Origin: Flavobacterium limnosediminis JC2902
GTDB lineage: Bacteria > Bacteroidota > Bacteroidia > Flavobacteriales > Flavobacteriaceae
Assembly: GCF_000498535.1 (NCBI RefSeq)
Contig: NZ_AVGG01000003.1
Span: 62,001 to 126,000 of the forward strand
Length of the DNA stretch: 64,000 nt
Direction of reading: 5' to 3'
Below are positions 7,945 to 17,667 of this stretch, piece after piece. The notes below the pieces were generated by a model. That model searched no databases. It saw only the letters and a list, made by a program, of their open reading frames with translations, and had not been told where the DNA came from. Position 1 is the stretch's first letter. Every line of letters starts with the position of its first letter. Both the position numbers and the translations under genes were made by a program.

Positions 7945-9288
7945 TCAACTAATTCCCTGAATTATTTTAAATAATTGTAAAGCCTTCCCATCGGTCAGCA
8001 TCGAAACAAAATGACAAATATGCATTAACCGTTCATACAAACTCATTTTCTCGGTTACAAATTTCTCCGGAAGCAATCTTAAAATCAGTTCATCGTAATT
8101 ACTCGATTTTCCTTCAAACTTATTATTGTAGGCTGAACAGAATTTGTCCAACAATGTATTAATCACTTGATATCCAACCACCTCCTTCTCCAACACTTCC
8201 CTGCTCTGATAGATATTTTTTACACTGATTTTGATGATATCATTCATCTGCGCCTTAAATTCACTTTTATCAGTTAAGGCAAAGGGAAACTTTCCTTCCA
8301 ATATCACTTTCTCGTTTGCAATAAAAACATTAACAGCATCATTTATCAGACTTCCGATAGCCAGGGCCCGCAAATAACTGATGCGATCCTCTTTGGTGAT
8401 CAAGGATTTGTATTTTTCAGAATCAATGCTGTTTTTTACCAGTTTGATCAGGTACTCCAACGCAAATTCCTCCTGAATTAGTCCGAGGTTAATTCCGTCT
8501 TCAAAATCGATGATCGTATAACAGATATCATCCGCTGCTTCCACCAAATACGCTAACGGATGTCTTTCAAAACCGATATCTTCTCCGGATTTATTGGAAA
8601 TCATCCCCAGCTCGGTGGCCACTTCCTTAAAAAATGGTTTGTCCTGCTGGAAGAATCCATACTTTTTATCGGCTATATTTTGGGTAGGTTTTTTAGGCAG
8701 ACTTTCTTTCGGATATTTCATAAAAGCACCCAGCGTTGCGTAGGTCAAACGTAAACTCCCTTCCACACCGGGACGCGAGCCGGTCACTACCGAAAATCCA
8801 TTGGCATTCCCTTCGAAATCGATCAGATCCTGCCATTCTTTATCGGTCAGCTGTCCTTTGTATGACTGTCCGTTTCCGGTTTTAAAATATTCGCCAATAG
8901 CTTTTTCACCAGAATGTCCGAAAGGCGGATTTCCAATATCGTGAGCTAAGGCAGCCGCAGCTACTATCGCGCCGAAATCGTTCATATGGTAACCGTGAAT
9001 TTCTTTTAAATGGGGATATTTTTCCAATAGTTTTTTTCCAACCAAACGACCAAGGGAACGCCCTACAACGGAAACTTCCAAACTGTGGGTTAATCGTGTA
9101 TGCACAAAATCCGTTTTGGAAAGCGGAATCACCTGTGTTTTATCCTGTAAACTCCGGAATGCGGAAGAAAATATAATCCGGTCGTAATCGACTTCAAAAC
9201 CCAAGCGGGTGTCGTCCTGTTCTTTGCGTAAGCGTTTGCTTGTATCGCCTTGTCTTCTTAACGACAAAAGCTGTTCCCATTGCATCAT
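7945..9288 (-). CDS. dgt: dGTP triphosphohydrolase
   Basis: Hydrolyses dGTP (or dNTPs) to deoxynucleoside and triphosphate, helping to balance DNA precursors. The 447-residue protein carries the HD-domain metal motif: His in THSLEV near residue 69, HD in AHDIGNPPFGH near residue 115, and an Asp in YLVEAADDICYTIIDFEDG near 240. The N-terminal R-x-D-x-x-R segment (RIIFSSAFRSLQDKTQV) is typical of dGTPases. Length is normal for the Bacteroidota type. It is far from nrdAB but in the same 8-kb neighbourhood. Related dNTPases with wider specificity share these motifs, so strict dGTP preference is not shown. Confidence 0.9.
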   Translation of the reverse strand: MMQWEQLLSLRRQGDTSKRLRKEQDDTRLGFEVDYDRIIFSSAFRSLQDKTQVIPLSKTDFVHTRLTHSLEVSVVGRSLGRLVGKKLLEKYPHLKEIHGYHMNDFGAIVAAAALAHDIGNPPFGHSGEKAIGEYFKTGNGQSYKGQLTDKEWQDLIDFEGNANGFSVVTGSRPGVEGSLRLTYATLGAFMKYPKESLPKKPTQNIADKKYGFFQQDKPFFKEVATELGMISNKSGEDIGFERHPLAYLVEAADDICYTIIDFEDGINLGLIQEEFALEYLIKLVKNSIDSEKYKSLITKEDRISYLRALAIGSLINDAVNVFIANEKVILEGKFPFALTDKSEFKAQMNDIIKISVKNIYQSREVLEKEVVGYQVINTLLDKFCSAYNNKFEGKSSNYDELILRLLPEKFVTEKMSLYERLMHICHFVSMLTDGKALQLFKIIQGIS

Positions 9289-9344
9289 AACCTAAAAGTT
9301 GAAAATTTAGCGTTACGAATGTACAAATTGAAAACTGAAATTTG

Positions 9345-9788
9345 CTATATATTTTTTCTCATACAAACACTGCTATCCACGCCGATGTATTGTCCGTAAT
9401 TTGGTATTTCCAGGTAACCAAACTTTTTATACAACGCAATGGCTTTTTCTAACTTAAAAGAGGTTTCCAAGATACAGGCTGTAAAATGCAATTCTTTAGC
9501 CCATGCTTCGAGCTCCAGTACAATCGAATTGGCTATACCTTTGTTTCGGTGTTCCGGATGCACAAACATACGCTTGATTTCACCGGTTTCGGAATCATAC
9601 TCTTTAAGCGCACCACAGCCTACCGGAACAGCATCTTCATAACAAACAATAACATTTTGAAGGTAGATTTGATTGTACTGTGCAAAAAAATCTTTCTCGT
9701 CACCATCAATATCAATCAGATAGGTGTCAAATAATTGCGTTAAGTATTTGAAATCCGGGTTTTCCGATGTGGTTCTAACGAGTTGCAT
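9345..9788 (-). CDS. GNAT family N-acetyltransferase
   Basis: 147 residues, one GNAT fold. The acetyl-CoA loop is seen as KRMFVHPEHRNKGIANSIVLELE (R-N-K-G-I-A at about 82-87), preceded by GCGALKEYD and followed by the C-terminal strand FGYLEIPNYGQYIG. This places it in the group of small acetyltransferases acting on an amine or amino acid; the substrate is unknown. The start overlaps the stop codon of the upstream AAA ATPase gene by one base (9788), so the two are translated from one mRNA and may be functionally linked. Confidence 0.85.
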   Translation of the reverse strand: MQLVRTTSENPDFKYLTQLFDTYLIDIDGDEKDFFAQYNQIYLQNVIVCYEDAVPVGCGALKEYDSETGEIKRMFVHPEHRNKGIANSIVLELEAWAKELHFTACILETSFKLEKAIALYKKFGYLEIPNYGQYIGVDSSVCMRKNI

Positions 9789-10498
9789 TATTTGTTGGTT
9801 TGCTTGTGAATTTCGGCCTGAATGATGTTGTTTTTGACTTCTTTGAAGACATGGTTCTTAGCTTCGGCGAAGGAAACATCATAAATACGGTCCAGTTTTT
9901 GGAATTGCGTCGGATATTTCAACAACAACGTATCGTAATACTTATCCAGCACTGCTCTGGAGGGAGATGTGAATTCTAGTTTCAGTTCAAATCGACGTAC
10001 CAACGCATCATCAATCATCTGGATTTGATTGGTCGCCGCTATTAAAATCGATTTCTTCGGAAAGTTGTCAATCAGTTGCAAAATGGCATTCACCACACGT
10101 TTCATTTCGCTGTTGTCTTTGTTGTCGTAGTCCCGAATCTGACCCAAAGAATCAAACTCGTCAAAGAACAATACAGCACTTTCGTAGTTGACTTCCTTGA
10201 ACAATCCTTCGATATTTTTGGAAGTTTCCCCCAATTTGGAAGAAACGATATTCGCCAGATTGACAATGATGATTTTCTTATCCAGCTGCTTGGCTATAGC
10301 TTTAGCCGTCATGGTTTTGCCGCAGCCGGTTTTACCATACAACAGCATTTTATTCACCACCGGCAACTCGTATTTTTCGAGCACTTCGCGAAATTGGTAT
10401 TCGCGCAAAAACTGCTTGATCTGTTCGGAAACGGCTTCGTTAAAAACGACATCTTCCAGTTTAACATTGCTTCGGTCGGTGAAATACAAACTACTCAA
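9788..10498 (-). CDS. AAA family ATPase
   Basis: A single AAA domain of 236 residues. Walker A is GKTGCGKT (about 54-61), Walker B is AVLFFDEFD (about 108-116), sensor 1 is AATNQ (about 154-158), and an arginine pair VRRFELKLEF follows. There is no protease, zinc or adaptor domain, so it resembles the stand-alone AAA proteins related to the ATPase core of FtsH/Vps4-like proteins. Such proteins remodel or unfold protein partners. Partner unknown; the GNAT gene is translationally coupled downstream. The 27-base gap to the small gene at 10525 suggests that gene is upstream in the same operon. Confidence 0.82.
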   Translation of the reverse strand: MSSLYFTDRSNVKLEDVVFNEAVSEQIKQFLREYQFREVLEKYELPVVNKMLLYGKTGCGKTMTAKAIAKQLDKKIIIVNLANIVSSKLGETSKNIEGLFKEVNYESAVLFFDEFDSLGQIRDYDNKDNSEMKRVVNAILQLIDNFPKKSILIAATNQIQMIDDALVRRFELKLEFTSPSRAVLDKYYDTLLLKYPTQFQKLDRIYDVSFAEAKNHVFKEVKNNIIQAEIHKQTNK

Positions 10499-10524
10499 GG
10501 GAATGGGATTTAATTATAGAAGTG

Positions 10525-10752
10525 TTATTCTTTTTGGTTGGAAAGAAAGAAATTACGCGATTTCTTAGGATACTGATCGTAACTTTTATCACTCGGATTT
10601 TCGATTACCGATTTGATATTGATTTCGTCACCCACTTTAAAATTAGCTTCGGTATACTGATAATCCAATAAATATTCGCCGCAGAAATAATTTCCGTTGG
10701 CGTCTTTTTCAATGATTCCGGTGTATACGCCTTTTTTCTTATCTTTTGTCAT
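10525..10752 (-). CDS. Small conserved-looking protein of unknown function
   Basis: 75 residues, starting MTKDKKKGVYTGIIEKD. The frame stays open 69 bases further upstream, but the extra 23 residues (rich in Phe, Trp, Cys) do not look natural, so the internal ATG at 10752 is chosen. The protein is short, charged and has no signal peptide; it contains a YTGIIEKDANGNYFCGEYLLDY segment that suggests a small beta barrel. I do not recognise the family. It precedes the AAA ATPase gene by 26 bases in the same direction, so the three genes down to GNAT may form one unit. Confidence 0.65.
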   Translation of the reverse strand: MTKDKKKGVYTGIIEKDANGNYFCGEYLLDYQYTEANFKVGDEINIKSVIENPSDKSYDQYPKKSRNFFLSNQKE

Positions 10753-10840
10753 GATTTTTATTTTAGAACTACAAAGGTACGAAGACCAAACCGATTTGCC
10801 GAAAAATAAAAAAGCCGCCAAATTGACGACTGTTCCACAC

Positions 10841-11344
10841 TTATTCCTGCTCTTTACCTATCTCATCAAAAGAATTGAACATTCTCATTTTCATTTCCAA
10901 TAAATCTTTCTTCACCACATAAGTATCTGAAATGGAATCATGCCAGCCCCTGCAAGACCCTCCTATAAATGAAAGATGATTAAACGGTATCATCCGGCAA
11001 AACGTTCGCTTGACAATTGTTACGGGCGAAGGTTTTGATCCGTCTTCCATTACCACAATGGTCTTGGTAATATATTTGGCAATCGATCTTGAAAACAAAA
11101 TTTCAAAAAAGGAATAATAAATGATTAACACAACAAACCCCAGCAAATACTCTGTTACTTTATCAATATTGGCAAGCCAGTTCAGTAAATCATCAAAACC
11201 GGCAAACATGGCAAAAGCTGCCAGCACGAATCCGAAACCGAATGTCAGTCCGTACTGCACCAGTAGATCAATAAAATAATTTGCCAAACGTTGGCCCTGA
11301 GAAGCCAGCATGTCATTTGTAACCCTGAATTGTGAGTTTTCCAT
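10841..11344 (-). CDS. RDD family membrane protein
   Basis: 167 residues with the RDD pattern: QRLANYFIDLLVQYGLTF (R and D in the first membrane segment, about 16-33), a second hydrophobic stretch near 38-48, and a third near 73-90 (GFVVLIIYYSFFEILFSRS), then KYITKTIVV and a basic KRTFCRMIPFNHLSF segment. RDD proteins are inner-membrane proteins, some proposed to act in ion or osmolyte transport; the function here is unknown. It is separated from nrdA by a terminator hairpin and from the small gene downstream by about 90 bases. Confidence 0.82.
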   Translation of the reverse strand: MENSQFRVTNDMLASQGQRLANYFIDLLVQYGLTFGFGFVLAAFAMFAGFDDLLNWLANIDKVTEYLLGFVVLIIYYSFFEILFSRSIAKYITKTIVVMEDGSKPSPVTIVKRTFCRMIPFNHLSFIGGSCRGWHDSISDTYVVKKDLLEMKMRMFNSFDEIGKEQE

Positions 11345-11363
11345 TTCTTTTTTTTGCTAATAT

Positions 11364-11396
11364 AAAAAAGAGCCATTAAAACAACAGCTCTTTTTT
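11364..11396. terminator. Terminator after nrdA
   Basis: AAAAAAGAGC pairs with GCTCTTTTTT around a 13-base loop. It lies 26 bases past the nrdA stop codon on the minus strand, and has U-runs on both strands, separating nrdA from the RDD gene. Confidence 0.8.
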
Positions 11397-11421
11397 CTAT
11401 ATTCTATAATCTATTTTCTTA

Positions 11422-13824
11422 TTAAGACCCACACATTTCGCAATCCTCAGGACCGGCATTTTTAGAACGTTCCAACATCGCTTTGAATTCGTCTTCTGTC
11501 ATTGGAGCGCTTTCGTTAGCCACTTCTGCCGGAACAGCAATCGGTTCCGCTTTCTTATCGTTATTCAGCGTAAACTTGATCGCATCTACTGCGGATTTGG
11601 TTCTTAAATAATACATTCCCGTTTTCAAACCGGACTGCCAAGCGTAGAAATGCATTGATGTTAATTTAGAGAACGTAGCACCTTCCATGAACAAGTTCAG
11701 TGATTGTGACTGATCAATGAAATACCCACGTTGACGAGACATATCGATAATATCTTTCATACTCATTTCCCAAACGGTTTTGTACAATTCCTTGATATCC
11801 TGCGGGATTCCGTTGATATTCTGAATTGAACCGTTGGCTCTCATGATTTCTTGTTTCAACGTTTCATTCCATAATCCCAAGTTCACTAAATCCTGTAACA
11901 GGTGTTTGTTTACCACGATGAATTCACCTGACAACACACGTCTAGTGTAAATATTGGAAGTATATGGCTCAAACGCCTCATTGTTCCCAAGAATTTGCGA
12001 AGTCGAAGCAGTAGGCATCGGCGCCATTAACAACGAGTTGCGAACACCGTGCTCCATAACTTCTTTACGAAGCGAAGTCCAATCCCAACGACCGCTTAAA
12101 TCCCCATCGTTCAATCCCCAAAGATTATATTGGAACTCACCCTGAGAAATTGGCGATCCTTTAAATGTTGAATAAGGTCCTTCCTCTTTAGCCATTTCCA
12201 TAGAAGTGGTTACAGCCGCGAAATAAATCGTTTCGAAGATTTCCTGGTTCAGTTTTTTAGCTTCATCAGACGTAAACGGCATTCTCAATAAGATGAACGC
12301 ATCGGCCAACCCTTGAACACCCAATCCAACCGGGCGGTGGCGCATGTTCGAGTTTTCCGCTTCCACTACCGGATAGTAGTTTCTGTCGATTACTTTATTC
12401 AGGTTTCGGGTAACGCGTTTGGTTACGTCAAATAATAATTTGTGATTGAACTGACCGTTTTCAACGAACATCGGCAATGAAATCGATGCTAAATTACACA
12501 CCGCGATTTCATCCGCAGAAGTATATTCCAAAATCTCCGTACATAAATTCGAAGAACGAATCGTACCTAAATTTTTCTGGTTTGATTTACGGTTCGCCGC
12601 ATCTTTATACAACATGTACGGCGTTCCGGTTTCAATTTGCGATTCCAGAATTTTCTCCCAAAGTTCACGTGCTTTGATGGTTTTTCTACCTTTTCCGGCC
12701 GCTTCGTATTTGTGGTACATCGCATCAAACTCATCACCATAAACATCATATAATCCCGGACATTCGTTCGGACACATTAACGTCCAATGGGCGTCATCCT
12801 GAACACGTTTCATGAACAAATCGTTCATCCACATAGCGAAAAACAAATCACGCGCACGCATTTCTTCTTTTCCGTGGTTCTTCTTCAGATCAAGGAAGTC
12901 GAAAATATCGGCATGCCATGGTTCAATGTAAATCGCGAAACTACCTTTACGTTTTCCTCCACCTTGATCTACGTAACGCGCCGTGTCATTAAAAACACGC
13001 AGCATCGGTACAATTCCGTTTGAAGTTCCGTTCGTGCCACGGATATAAGAACCTGTAGCTCTTACATTATGAATAGACAAACCAATTCCTCCCGCCGATT
13101 GCGAGATTTTAGCCGTTTGTTTTAAGGTATCGTAAATTCCGTCAATACTGTCATCTTGCATTGTTAAAAGGAAGCAAGACGACATTTGTGCTTTTGGTGT
13201 TCCGGCATTGAAAAGCGTAGGTGTAGCGTGTGTGAAGAATTTCTTCGACATTAACTCATACGTCTCGATTGCTGCAGGAATATCGTTTAAGTGAATCCCA
13301 ACGGAAACACGCATTAACATGTGTTGCGGACGCTCTACGATTTGTCCGTTGATACGTAACAAATACGAACGCTCTAAGGTTTTAAATCCGAAGTAATCGT
13401 AATTAAAATCACGGTTATAAATAATCGTCGAATCTAAAATTTCGGCATTGGCCATGATAGCCTCATACACCTCATCGGACAACAAAGGAGATTCCTGGTT
13501 TGTTCTCGGATTCACATAATGATACATGTCCGACATCGTTTCAGAAAACGATTTCTTTGTGTTTTTATGTAAGTTGGAAACGGCGATACGTGCTGCCAAT
13601 TGTGCGTAATCCGGATGCGTAATGGTCATGGAAGCCGCTGTTTCAGCCGCTAAATTATCCAATTCCGAAGTGGTAACCCCGTCATACAAACCTTCAATAA
13701 CGCGCATGGCTACTTTTACCGGATCAACCAAATCGTTTAATCCGTAGCATAGAATTCTCACTCGGTCCGTAATCTTGTCGAACATTACAGGCTCTCTTCT
13801 ACCGTCTCTTTTTACTACATTCAT
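11422..13824 (-). CDS. nrdA: Ribonucleoside-diphosphate reductase, alpha subunit
   Basis: Catalytic subunit of aerobic class I ribonucleotide reductase; reduces NDPs to dNDPs with the radical supplied by NrdB. 800 residues. An N-terminal ATP-cone (about 1-90, starting [16 protein letters not shown]) is the usual allosteric activity site. The core has [17 protein letters not shown] near residue 217 (first active-site cysteine), NLCTEILEY and [11 protein letters not shown] near 435-450 (the N-x-C-x-E and second cysteine region), and the tail ends CEMCGS, the C-x-x-C thioredoxin or glutaredoxin shuttle. nrdB lies 87 bases upstream in the same direction, so the two are an operon with nrdB first. 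Confidence 0.96.
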   Translation of the reverse strand: MNVVKRDGRREPVMFDKITDRVRILCYGLNDLVDPVKVAMRVIEGLYDGVTTSELDNLAAETAASMTITHPDYAQLAARIAVSNLHKNTKKSFSETMSDMYHYVNPRTNQESPLLSDEVYEAIMANAEILDSTIIYNRDFNYDYFGFKTLERSYLLRINGQIVERPQHMLMRVSVGIHLNDIPAAIETYELMSKKFFTHATPTLFNAGTPKAQMSSCFLLTMQDDSIDGIYDTLKQTAKISQSAGGIGLSIHNVRATGSYIRGTNGTSNGIVPMLRVFNDTARYVDQGGGKRKGSFAIYIEPWHADIFDFLDLKKNHGKEEMRARDLFFAMWMNDLFMKRVQDDAHWTLMCPNECPGLYDVYGDEFDAMYHKYEAAGKGRKTIKARELWEKILESQIETGTPYMLYKDAANRKSNQKNLGTIRSSNLCTEILEYTSADEIAVCNLASISLPMFVENGQFNHKLLFDVTKRVTRNLNKVIDRNYYPVVEAENSNMRHRPVGLGVQGLADAFILLRMPFTSDEAKKLNQEIFETIYFAAVTTSMEMAKEEGPYSTFKGSPISQGEFQYNLWGLNDGDLSGRWDWTSLRKEVMEHGVRNSLLMAPMPTASTSQILGNNEAFEPYTSNIYTRRVLSGEFIVVNKHLLQDLVNLGLWNETLKQEIMRANGSIQNINGIPQDIKELYKTVWEMSMKDIIDMSRQRGYFIDQSQSLNLFMEGATFSKLTSMHFYAWQSGLKTGMYYLRTKSAVDAIKFTLNNDKKAEPIAVPAEVANESAPMTEDEFKAMLERSKNAGPEDCEMCGS

Positions 13825-13911
13825 CTTGTTCTTGTTTTGAAGGTTTTATATCTATGGTGGGCAAAGCCCTGAATTTTCATTTTGCAATCAACCCTTTCGG
13901 GTCAGTACTTA

Positions 13912-14889
13912 TTAAAAATCGGCGTCGAAGCTGATTTTTTGCGAATCCCCTTCGCTGTTCAGAATTCCCGCTTTTTGGTATTCCGAAACACGCTTTTCGA
14001 AGAAATTGGTCTTTCCCTGAAGCGAAATCATGTCCATGAAATCAAATGGGTTTGAAGAATTGTACACTCTTTCACATCCCAATTCCACTAACAATCGGTC
14101 CGCTACGAACTCCAGATATTGTGTCATCAAACCGGCGTTCATTCCGATTAAACTTACCGGAAGCGATTCGGTTATAAACTCTCTTTCGATGTTTAAAGCA
14201 TCCACAATAATATCTTTAATTCTTGCTTTCGGCACTTTGTTTACCAAATGGTGGTTGTGTAAGTGTACCGCGAAATCGCAGTGAACACCTTCATCACGGG
14301 AAATCAACTCGTTTGAGAATGTCAATCCCGGCATCAGTCCGCGTTTTTTCAACCAGTAGATTGAACAGAACGCCCCTGAGAAGAAGATCCCCTCCACCGC
14401 TGCAAAAGCAATTAATCTTTCGGCAAACGAATCCGATTCGATCCATTTTAGTGCCCAGTCTGCTTTTTTCTTAATCGCCGGAAACACTTCAATCGCATGG
14501 AACAACTGATTTTTTTCATTTTCGTCCTTCACATAGGTATCAATCAACAACGAATACGTTTCGCTGTGAATGTTTTCCATCATGATCTGGAAACCGTAGA
14601 AAAATTTCGCTTCGGCATACTGCACCTCATTTACGAAGTTTTCGGCTAAATTTTCATTTACGATTCCGTCAGAAGCAGCGAAAAATGCTAAAATATGTTT
14701 GATGAAATACTTCTCATCATCATTTAGCTTCGAATTCCAATCGGTTAAATCCTGATGCAGGTCAATTTCTTCCGCAGTCCAGAAACTTGCCTCCATTTTT
14801 TTATACCATTCCCAAATATCATTGTGTTTGATGGGAAAAATTACAAAACGATCTTTGTTTTCTTGCAATATTGGCTCGATTACAGACAT
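13912..14889 (-). CDS. nrdB: Ribonucleoside-diphosphate reductase, beta subunit
   Basis: Small subunit that stores the di-iron tyrosyl radical of class I ribonucleotide reductase. 325 residues; iron ligands in [11 protein letters not shown] near residue 80, the E-x-x-H of [16 protein letters not shown] near 105, and the second E-x-x-H in [15 protein letters not shown] near 190. The C-terminus ends ISFDADF, the acidic tail that docks on NrdA. It is the first gene of the operon with nrdA. No NrdR box could be recognised by eye in the 267 bases upstream. Confidence 0.96.
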   Translation of the reverse strand: MSVIEPILQENKDRFVIFPIKHNDIWEWYKKMEASFWTAEEIDLHQDLTDWNSKLNDDEKYFIKHILAFFAASDGIVNENLAENFVNEVQYAEAKFFYGFQIMMENIHSETYSLLIDTYVKDENEKNQLFHAIEVFPAIKKKADWALKWIESDSFAERLIAFAAVEGIFFSGAFCSIYWLKKRGLMPGLTFSNELISRDEGVHCDFAVHLHNHHLVNKVPKARIKDIIVDALNIEREFITESLPVSLIGMNAGLMTQYLEFVADRLLVELGCERVYNSSNPFDFMDMISLQGKTNFFEKRVSEYQKAGILNSEGDSQKISFDADF

Positions 14890-15156
14890 AGTATCTTGAC
14901 TTTTATACGATTAAAAATTGATTATTTAACTTGATTGGGGTTTACAAAGATTGTCATTTGTATTGTAAAAAGAAAGCCAAACTTATTCACAATTAAGCCG
15001 AGTTTTTAACAATGTAGAATTTTCTTTCGACAGAAAAATCACATTTCAAATTACTGGCTTTCAACTGTTTATAAAAGATGAATTTTCTGAACTTTCGCTG
15101 TGAACAGCAGTAAAAACGTTACTTGAAAGACTTTTGACAATCTAAGAAATGAAGGA
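14890..15156. other. Non-coding gap upstream of nrdB
   Basis: The 267-base gap carries the upstream region of nrdB and the 3' flank of the DUF3109 gene. It is AT-rich. No clear TAnnTTTG box, NrdR-type palindrome, RNA gene or reading frame of note was found; the frames at 15069-15290 are shadows of the DUF3109 gene. Confidence 0.5.
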
Positions 15157-15723
15157 CTATTTTTTGTATTCCTCAGCAACTTTTTCCAATTCCGAATACC
15201 ACTCAGTACCAAACTTACGAACCAAGGCTTCCTTGACAAATTTGTATACCGGAACTTCCAGTTCTTTTCCAAGCGAACAGGCATCATCACAAATATGCCA
15301 TTTATGATAATTCACGGCCGAAAATTCCGAAAATTCCTTTACTCGGATAGGGTACAAATGACAGGAAACCGGTTTTTTCCAGTCGACCAAACCCTGATTA
15401 TAGGCCTGTTCGATACCGCAAAGCGCGGTTTTTCCGTCGAAAATCACATACGCACAATCGGCACCGTCTATAAGTGTCGTTTCGAATTCGCCGTCTTCAC
15501 CCACTACAGAGGTTCCCTGCGCTTCGATAGCAGCGATACCTTCCGGACGTAAAAAAGGTTTTACTTTGGGGAAAATATCGGCTAAAATTTTCGTTTCTTC
15601 TTCCGTTAAAGGCGCGCCGGCATCGCCGTCTACACAACAAGCGCCTTTGCAAGCTGAAAGATTACACACAAATTCTTTTTCCAGAATTTCTTCTGATACG
15701 ATGGTTTTACCTAATTGAAACAT
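15157..15723 (-). CDS. DUF3109 family protein
   Basis: 188 residues, soluble, no signal peptide. Cysteines occur in the family pattern: NLSACKGACC near residues 24-31, CAYVIFDGKTALCGIEQA near 88-100, PVSCHLYP near 119, and HICDDAC near 144-148. Many proteins of this kind (YkgJ/DUF3109) are predicted to hold a zinc or iron-sulfur centre, but no biochemical role is settled. The gene has its own promoter, with a -7 box four bases before the ATG. It is followed at 15780 by a separate DUF4412 gene in the same direction. Confidence 0.85.
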   Translation of the reverse strand: MFQLGKTIVSEEILEKEFVCNLSACKGACCVDGDAGAPLTEEETKILADIFPKVKPFLRPEGIAAIEAQGTSVVGEDGEFETTLIDGADCAYVIFDGKTALCGIEQAYNQGLVDWKKPVSCHLYPIRVKEFSEFSAVNYHKWHICDDACSLGKELEVPVYKFVKEALVRKFGTEWYSELEKVAEEYKK

Positions 15724-15727
15724 GCCG

Positions 15728-15760
15728 CAAAGATAATCTTTCTAAAAATTCCATTCCAAA
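15728..15760 (-). promoter_or_regulatory. Promoter abutting the DUF3109 start codon
   Basis: On the minus strand TTTG, 21 bases, then TATCTTTG (15728-15735) followed by C, a full match to both boxes. CGGC alone separates the -7 box from the ATG at 15723, so the transcript should start at or beside the start codon. Confidence 0.75.
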
Positions 15761-15779
15761 AACAAATCATAAAATATCG

Positions 15780-16568
15780 TTACATAAATTTATATTCTGC
15801 TTTTTTAAACGAAAGCGCCTGTTTTTCCAAGGTTACACATTCCATCTGTGTCGTTTTACCACCTTTCGTCAAATCCTTCATCACCACAAACATCACCAAG
15901 GTCTTTTCCCCGGGTTTTAAAAAACTTTTTAACGCATCCGGAGTTTTACTCTGATTTTGCTGTAATCCGAAAGTTTGCGCAAAACTCACTTTAGCTTCAC
16001 TGGTGTAATAAAATGTCATCACATAACTTTCATTGACCGCTTCGATTCCTTTACACTTATAACCCAAAATGGTTTTGCCCGGCAAAGATCGATAAGTGAA
16101 TTTCGAATATTTGGGATCCGCACCTTCTTCTGTTTTGGAATAATCCGGCATTTTGGAAGCGGAAGCCATTTTTTCGGCACCCTTCACAAAACTTGTTATC
16201 ATCAACTTGTTTTTACCATCCATTATCATGAACATGTCTGATTTTGACTGCTGCATCTTAGCTCCGTAATACTCGGCGTTGGGCTCCAGATAATAATCAG
16301 AGAACATTGTCTTACCGTCATCACCAGTTATTTTCATGGTATACTTCCAACTGAAATCATACACTTCCGGAACAGTGGACACATCAGCTTTGTTTTTCCC
16401 GTAGGCTGCCACTACAGCTTCTTGATTTTTCTCCTTATCCGATGTTTTTGACGTTTTCTCCTCGGTTTTCTTTTCGACGGCCTTAGCAATTTTTTCAAGA
16501 ATCTGAGCCGAACCCACATTACCCAAAAGCAACAATATCACAATTAAAAACGGACTTATCTTTTTCAT
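15780..16568 (-). CDS. DUF4412 domain-containing secreted protein
   Basis: 262 residues from the start chosen at 16568, which begins the signal peptide MKKISPFLIVILLLLGNVGSAQ; the frame extends 22 residues further but without a signal and across the promoter. The mature part starts with a Lys/Glu-rich coiled segment (IAKAVEKKTEEKTS), then the DUF4412 beta domain with YTMKITGDDGKTMFSDYYLEPN near residue 83 and YKCKGIEAVNESYVMTFYYTSE near 170. Family members are periplasmic proteins related to LolA-like folds; no activity is known. Monocistronic. Confidence 0.82.
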   Translation of the reverse strand: MKKISPFLIVILLLLGNVGSAQILEKIAKAVEKKTEEKTSKTSDKEKNQEAVVAAYGKNKADVSTVPEVYDFSWKYTMKITGDDGKTMFSDYYLEPNAEYYGAKMQQSKSDMFMIMDGKNKLMITSFVKGAEKMASASKMPDYSKTEEGADPKYSKFTYRSLPGKTILGYKCKGIEAVNESYVMTFYYTSEAKVSFAQTFGLQQNQSKTPDALKSFLKPGEKTLVMFVVMKDLTKGGKTTQMECVTLEKQALSFKKAEYKFM

Positions 16569-16592
16569 AATCGTCTGATTTTTAAATACATA

Positions 16593-16621
16593 CAAATGTA
16601 CCAATTCCTTTTCAGAACAAA
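16593..16621 (-). promoter_or_regulatory. Promoter of the DUF4412 gene
   Basis: On the minus strand TTTG (16618-16621), 17 bases, TACATTTG (16593-16600) followed by T. Both boxes match the consensus. The leader would be about 25 bases to the ATG at 16568. Confidence 0.75.
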
Positions 16622-16723
16622 GGGAATTAATCATTTGATTTTCAATTTTTTAACGTGTACAAACTAAAAAGTGATAGTATGAAAAATTAACGATTTATTA
16701 GTTAAATTAGATTCCGAAAGAAA

Positions 16724-16731
16724 TACTTTTG
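16724..16731 (+). promoter_or_regulatory. -7 box before marC-family gene
   Basis: TACTTTTG followed by C matches TAnnTTTG and lies 26 bases before the ATG at 16758. A clear -33 TTG is not seen. Confidence 0.5.
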
Positions 16732-16757
16732 CGCCATCTTAAAAAAACCAAACTGAT

Positions 16758-17333
16758 ATGGGATTTGACTGGAAAGAAATTTTAACGATCTCCATGGTAC
16801 TTTTTGCGGTAATCGATATCGTTGGAACCATTCCGATCATAGTAAACCTACGAACGAAAGTGGGGCACATCGAATCGGAAAAAGCATCACTGGTTTCAGG
16901 AATCATCATGATTACCTTTCTTTTCGTTGGAGAAGAAATTCTCAAATTCATGGGAGTGGACGTTAAATCCTTTGCGGTTGCAGGATCATTCATCCTGTTT
17001 TTCCTGGCATTGGAAATGATTTTAGGCATTACCCTATACAAGGATGAAGAGCCCGGAACGGCATCGATAGTACCACTGGCGTTTCCCCTTATTGCAGGAG
17101 CCGGAACAATGACCACATTGCTTTCACTGCGCGCACAATACCAGTCCATCAACATTGTCATTGCAATACTTATTAATATAATTATCGTTTATACCGTTTT
17201 AAAATCATCCTCAAAAATAGAAAAAGCATTGGGCAAAAACGGCCTAGGAGTTATCCGAAAAGTCTTTGGTGTAATCCTTCTGGCCATTGCTGTTAAATTA
17301 TTTGCCGGCAATGTTAAAGGACTATTCGTTTAA
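16758..17333 (+). CDS. MarC family integral membrane protein
   Basis: 191 residues with six predicted membrane segments (about 8-28, 42-62, 69-88, 112-130, 135-155, 165-185). The family marks are LFAVIDIVGTIPIIVNL near residue 15, and FPLIAGAGTMTTLLSL near 105. MarC/YchE proteins are inner-membrane proteins of unknown function; the old link of MarC to multiple antibiotic resistance was not upheld. The gene is followed by two small genes, 17464 and 17668, in the same direction, but 130 bases intervene, so cotranscription is uncertain. Confidence 0.88.
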   Translation: MGFDWKEILTISMVLFAVIDIVGTIPIIVNLRTKVGHIESEKASLVSGIIMITFLFVGEEILKFMGVDVKSFAVAGSFILFFLALEMILGITLYKDEEPGTASIVPLAFPLIAGAGTMTTLLSLRAQYQSINIVIAILINIIIVYTVLKSSSKIEKALGKNGLGVIRKVFGVILLAIAVKLFAGNVKGLFV

Positions 17334-17463
17334 CCTGAATTTTACTAACTTCACATCCTATTTGCGGACTTTGTGAATAAAGAGATAAAGAGGCTGTTTC
17401 CATGCCAATGAAGATGTTTTAAGCAAAATACATTGATTACTCAGAACAAATAAAACAAAAGAA

Positions 17464-17664
17464 ATGAAAATTTTCACGTATATCATGATTGCCCTTGCCT
17501 TGGGTTTGGTTATTTTCAACATTACTTTACTTGATTTCAATAATCTTTTTGAAGGCAACAGTTTGATCGCACTTATCGGAATTGCAGCTTCGCTTTGCGC
17601 AGTTTGCATTTTATTGATTTTCCGCATGTCAAAAATGATTGACGAGAAAACCAGAGGTAATTAG
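17464..17664 (+). CDS. Small two-helix membrane protein
   Basis: 66 residues with two hydrophobic helices, about 5-24 and 36-56, separated by a short polar loop with Asn/Asp, and a charged tail RMSKMIDEKTRGN. No known domain recognised. The stop lies three bases before the start of the FAD-binding protein at 17668, so they are very likely an operon and it may anchor or regulate that protein. The coupling is inferred from spacing alone. Confidence 0.7.
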   Translation: MKIFTYIMIALALGLVIFNITLLDFNNLFEGNSLIALIGIAASLCAVCILLIFRMSKMIDEKTRGN

Positions 17665-17667
17665 TTT

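Noticed and set aside
10076..10513. 145-codon frame on the plus strand
   Set aside because: It is antisense to the AAA ATPase gene, whose Walker motifs are clear, so the frame is a shadow.
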